64,000 nucleotides of DNA from Kushneria phosphatilytica (lineage in GTDB: Bacteria; Pseudomonadota; Gammaproteobacteria; Pseudomonadales; Halomonadaceae). Below, piece by piece: positions 62,516-64,000 of this stretch (positions are counted from its first letter, which is position 1; every line of letters begins with the position of its first letter). The stretch lies in assembly GCF_008247605.1 (NCBI RefSeq), contig NZ_CP043420.1:496001-560000 (forward strand). The letters run 5' to 3'. The position numbers were made by a program, and so were the translations under genes. The notes under the pieces were generated by a model that was given only the letters and a program-made list of their open reading frames with translations, was not told the origin of the DNA and did no database searches.

Positions 62516-64000
62516 CGCTCACCTTCGCCCAGGGGCGTCGTGGTGGGTGCCTGAAACAGTGGCGCAGCGTCGCGATCCCCCGGGCAATCGGCTACAGCCG
62601 TTCCCGGTAACAGTCGCCAGTCGTGACGATCAGGCACTGTCAGCTGAATGACCTGATCGCTGGAGACACAGGGATGAGCCTCGAGCTCGCCTGCCGTCAG
62701 CAGGCCCCAGCGCTGCTGCGGTGCTGTCTGAAGCCACGCTGTCATACGAACGAACTGGGCATCCGAGGGGGTAGCGTCGCCGAACTGGACGATGGGTTGT
62801 CGTGCCTGCAGTACCTGAGCCTCATCAAAATCGATCAGGGCCAGCGGGGCATCCCCGGTATGGTGATAAACCGTACTCATCAGGGCCCGTTCGGAGCGGG
62901 CGGCGTCCATTACGTCATAGCCCCAGGTCGACCACAGTACCCAGAACATCATCAGCCAGACGGCCAGACTGACAAGCCCGCGGCGTGGCGGTAACCAGAA
63001 GGCAATCACGGCCGTTAATGCACCGATCGTCAGCCACCAGCTCCAGGGCGTGAAGCCCTGGGTGGCGGCCAGCCTTGTCAGTGCCGGGAGCCCCAGCGCG
63101 CCAAGCAGGCCGGCCAGGGCAACCAGGCTACCCAGCAGCACACCAAGCCCCCAGGCGAGCCGGTTGAGCAGTCGCTGTTCCAGCAGTTGTGGCAACAGTG
63201 GCGCCAGCGACAGCACGAACATGGCAATGCCCGGTGTCATGTAGACCCCGCGCTTGCCCGGGCTGAGCGAGAAAAATGCCACCATCAGGACTACATAAGA
63301 GAGTGGCAGCCACAGTCGTGGATCGCGCGCGCCCAGACGCTGCTTCCAACCGCGCAGGCTCCATGGCAGTGCCAGAATGGGCGGCAGCCAGGCCCAGGGC
63401 AGGACCTCGATCACGTAGTACCAGAAGGGTTCGAGGTGGTGCCAGCTATCGGCATAGCGCTGTCCGGTCTGTTTGAACAGGATGTTATCCCGATAGGCGG
63501 CCAGCGTCGGATCGCTGCTGTAAGAGGTATACAGGATCATCGGCACGCCCCAGGCGGCCAGGGTGGCCAGCAGCAACAGCAAACCGATCAGCAGTTGATG
63601 CCATCGAAGCGGTATGACGGTTAATCCGCCCCCCGGTCGACGGCCCAGCCACCACCAGGCGGGGAGCAGCAGCAGGGGGAGGAATCCCACGCCCTTGGTC
63701 AGAATCCCCAGCCCCATGGCAATGCAGGCGACATACCACCAGCCCGGGCGAGGGCCGGTCAGCGCATGTCGCAGGGCACCATAAAGCCCGAGGGTGATGA
63801 AGGCGGTGACCAGCATGTCGATCTGGGCAGTGCGCGCCTGCAGGGTGAACTGCACGGTCACCAGCAGGGTCAGGCCGGTCAGCAGGGCGATTTTCGGAGA
63901 GTAGAGCCGTCGGGCAAGATCCGTGGTCATGGCCAGTGTCGCCAGCGCACCCAGCAATGAAGGCAACAGGAAGGCAACACGCAGATTGTCGGTCAGCCAC
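62512..64000 (-). CDS. ArnT-like family 39 glycosyltransferase (5' partial)
   Basis: Second membrane glycosyltransferase, running off the window edge; the frame is open through 64000 (WLTDNLRVAFLLPSLLGAL), so the N-terminus with the DE-R-Y motif is missing. The visible 495 residues show about 10 hydrophobic segments and family-like LYGALRHALTGPRPGW and DNILFKQTGQRYADSWHHL, the latter resembling the periplasmic loop of ArnT. A TTG at 63966 is a possible internal frame start but not the true one. It is coupled to the downstream paralogue, and the two probably act on related acceptors. Confidence 0.85.
   Translation of the reverse strand, partial: WLTDNLRVAFLLPSLLGALATLAMTTDLARRLYSPKIALLTGLTLLVTVQFTLQARTAQIDMLVTAFITLGLYGALRHALTGPRPGWWYVACIAMGLGILTKGVGFLPLLLLPAWWWLGRRPGGGLTVIPLRWHQLLIGLLLLLATLAAWGVPMILYTSYSSDPTLAAYRDNILFKQTGQRYADSWHHLEPFWYYVIEVLPWAWLPPILALPWSLRGWKQRLGARDPRLWLPLSYVVLMVAFFSLSPGKRGVYMTPGIAMFVLSLAPLLPQLLEQRLLNRLAWGLGVLLGSLVALAGLLGALGLPALTRLAATQGFTPWSWWLTIGALTAVIAFWLPPRRGLVSLAVWLMMFWVLWSTWGYDVMDAARSERALMSTVYHHTGDAPLALIDFDEAQVLQARQPIVQFGDATPSDAQFVRMTAWLQTAPQQRWGLLTAGELEAHPCVSSDQVIQLTVPDRHDWRLLPGTAVADCPGDRDAAPLFQAPTTTPLGEGER

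Overview
The window looks like chromosomal DNA of a moderately halophilic gammaproteobacterium, most likely Halomonadaceae (Halomonas/Kushneria type). This is inferred from an ectoine hydroxylase (EctD), roughly 55-62% GC over most of the window, and a respiratory set of cytochrome bd, Fnr/Anr, NarXL, NarK and NarGHJI. No rRNA, tRNA, CRISPR array, insertion sequence or phage gene was seen. The genes are densely packed and mostly in short operons.

Layout. 1-5640: a polyol/sugar ABC importer (two permeases, Tat-type binding protein) with a sorbitol/xylitol-type dehydrogenase, and a divergent MtlR-like AraC regulator. 5747-9294: two small proteins of unknown function, an aldo/keto reductase, a Crp/Fnr-family regulator and an NlpC/P60 hydrolase. 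9415-12483: four translationally coupled genes (acyl-CoA dehydrogenase-like, PIG-L deacetylase, NodS-like methyltransferase, family 2 glycosyltransferase), which look like an uncharacterised glycoconjugate pathway. 12907-18503: ectD, an FAH-family hydrolase, an IlvD/Edd dehydratase, an SMP-30 lactonase and uronate dehydrogenase. 18538-18677: REP-like repeats. 18771-22177: an aconitase-like protein, a YfcE-like phosphoesterase and an SDR.

22284-41446 is a low-oxygen and nitrogen-oxide respiration island: cydABX (including a 30-residue CydX), fnr, hmp with a sigma-54-type promoter and a NorR-like site, a secreted cyclophilin, narXL, a double-length narK, narG, then a DUF488 gene, then narHJI and a parvulin. 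FNR boxes precede both narK and narH. A strong hairpin and about 1.1 kb separate narG from narH, so the nar locus is split into two transcription units. narG and the 3' end of narK are visibly richer in GC than their neighbours.

42438-55093: a GntP permease, a polar amino-acid ABC importer, a CobW-type GTPase coupled to a YtcJ-like amidohydrolase and a GltS-like symporter, a MocR regulator, a class III aminotransferase and a TauE/SafE exporter. 55145-57817: YdfG, an HxlR regulator with a near-perfect operator, and a lone FabF paralogue. 57862-64000: SpeA, then an envelope-glycan operon with a nucleotide-sugar epimerase and two ArnT-like glycosyltransferases, the last running off the edge.

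The best candidates for new biology are the four-gene cluster at 9415-12483, the split and mosaic nar locus, and the hmp promoter.
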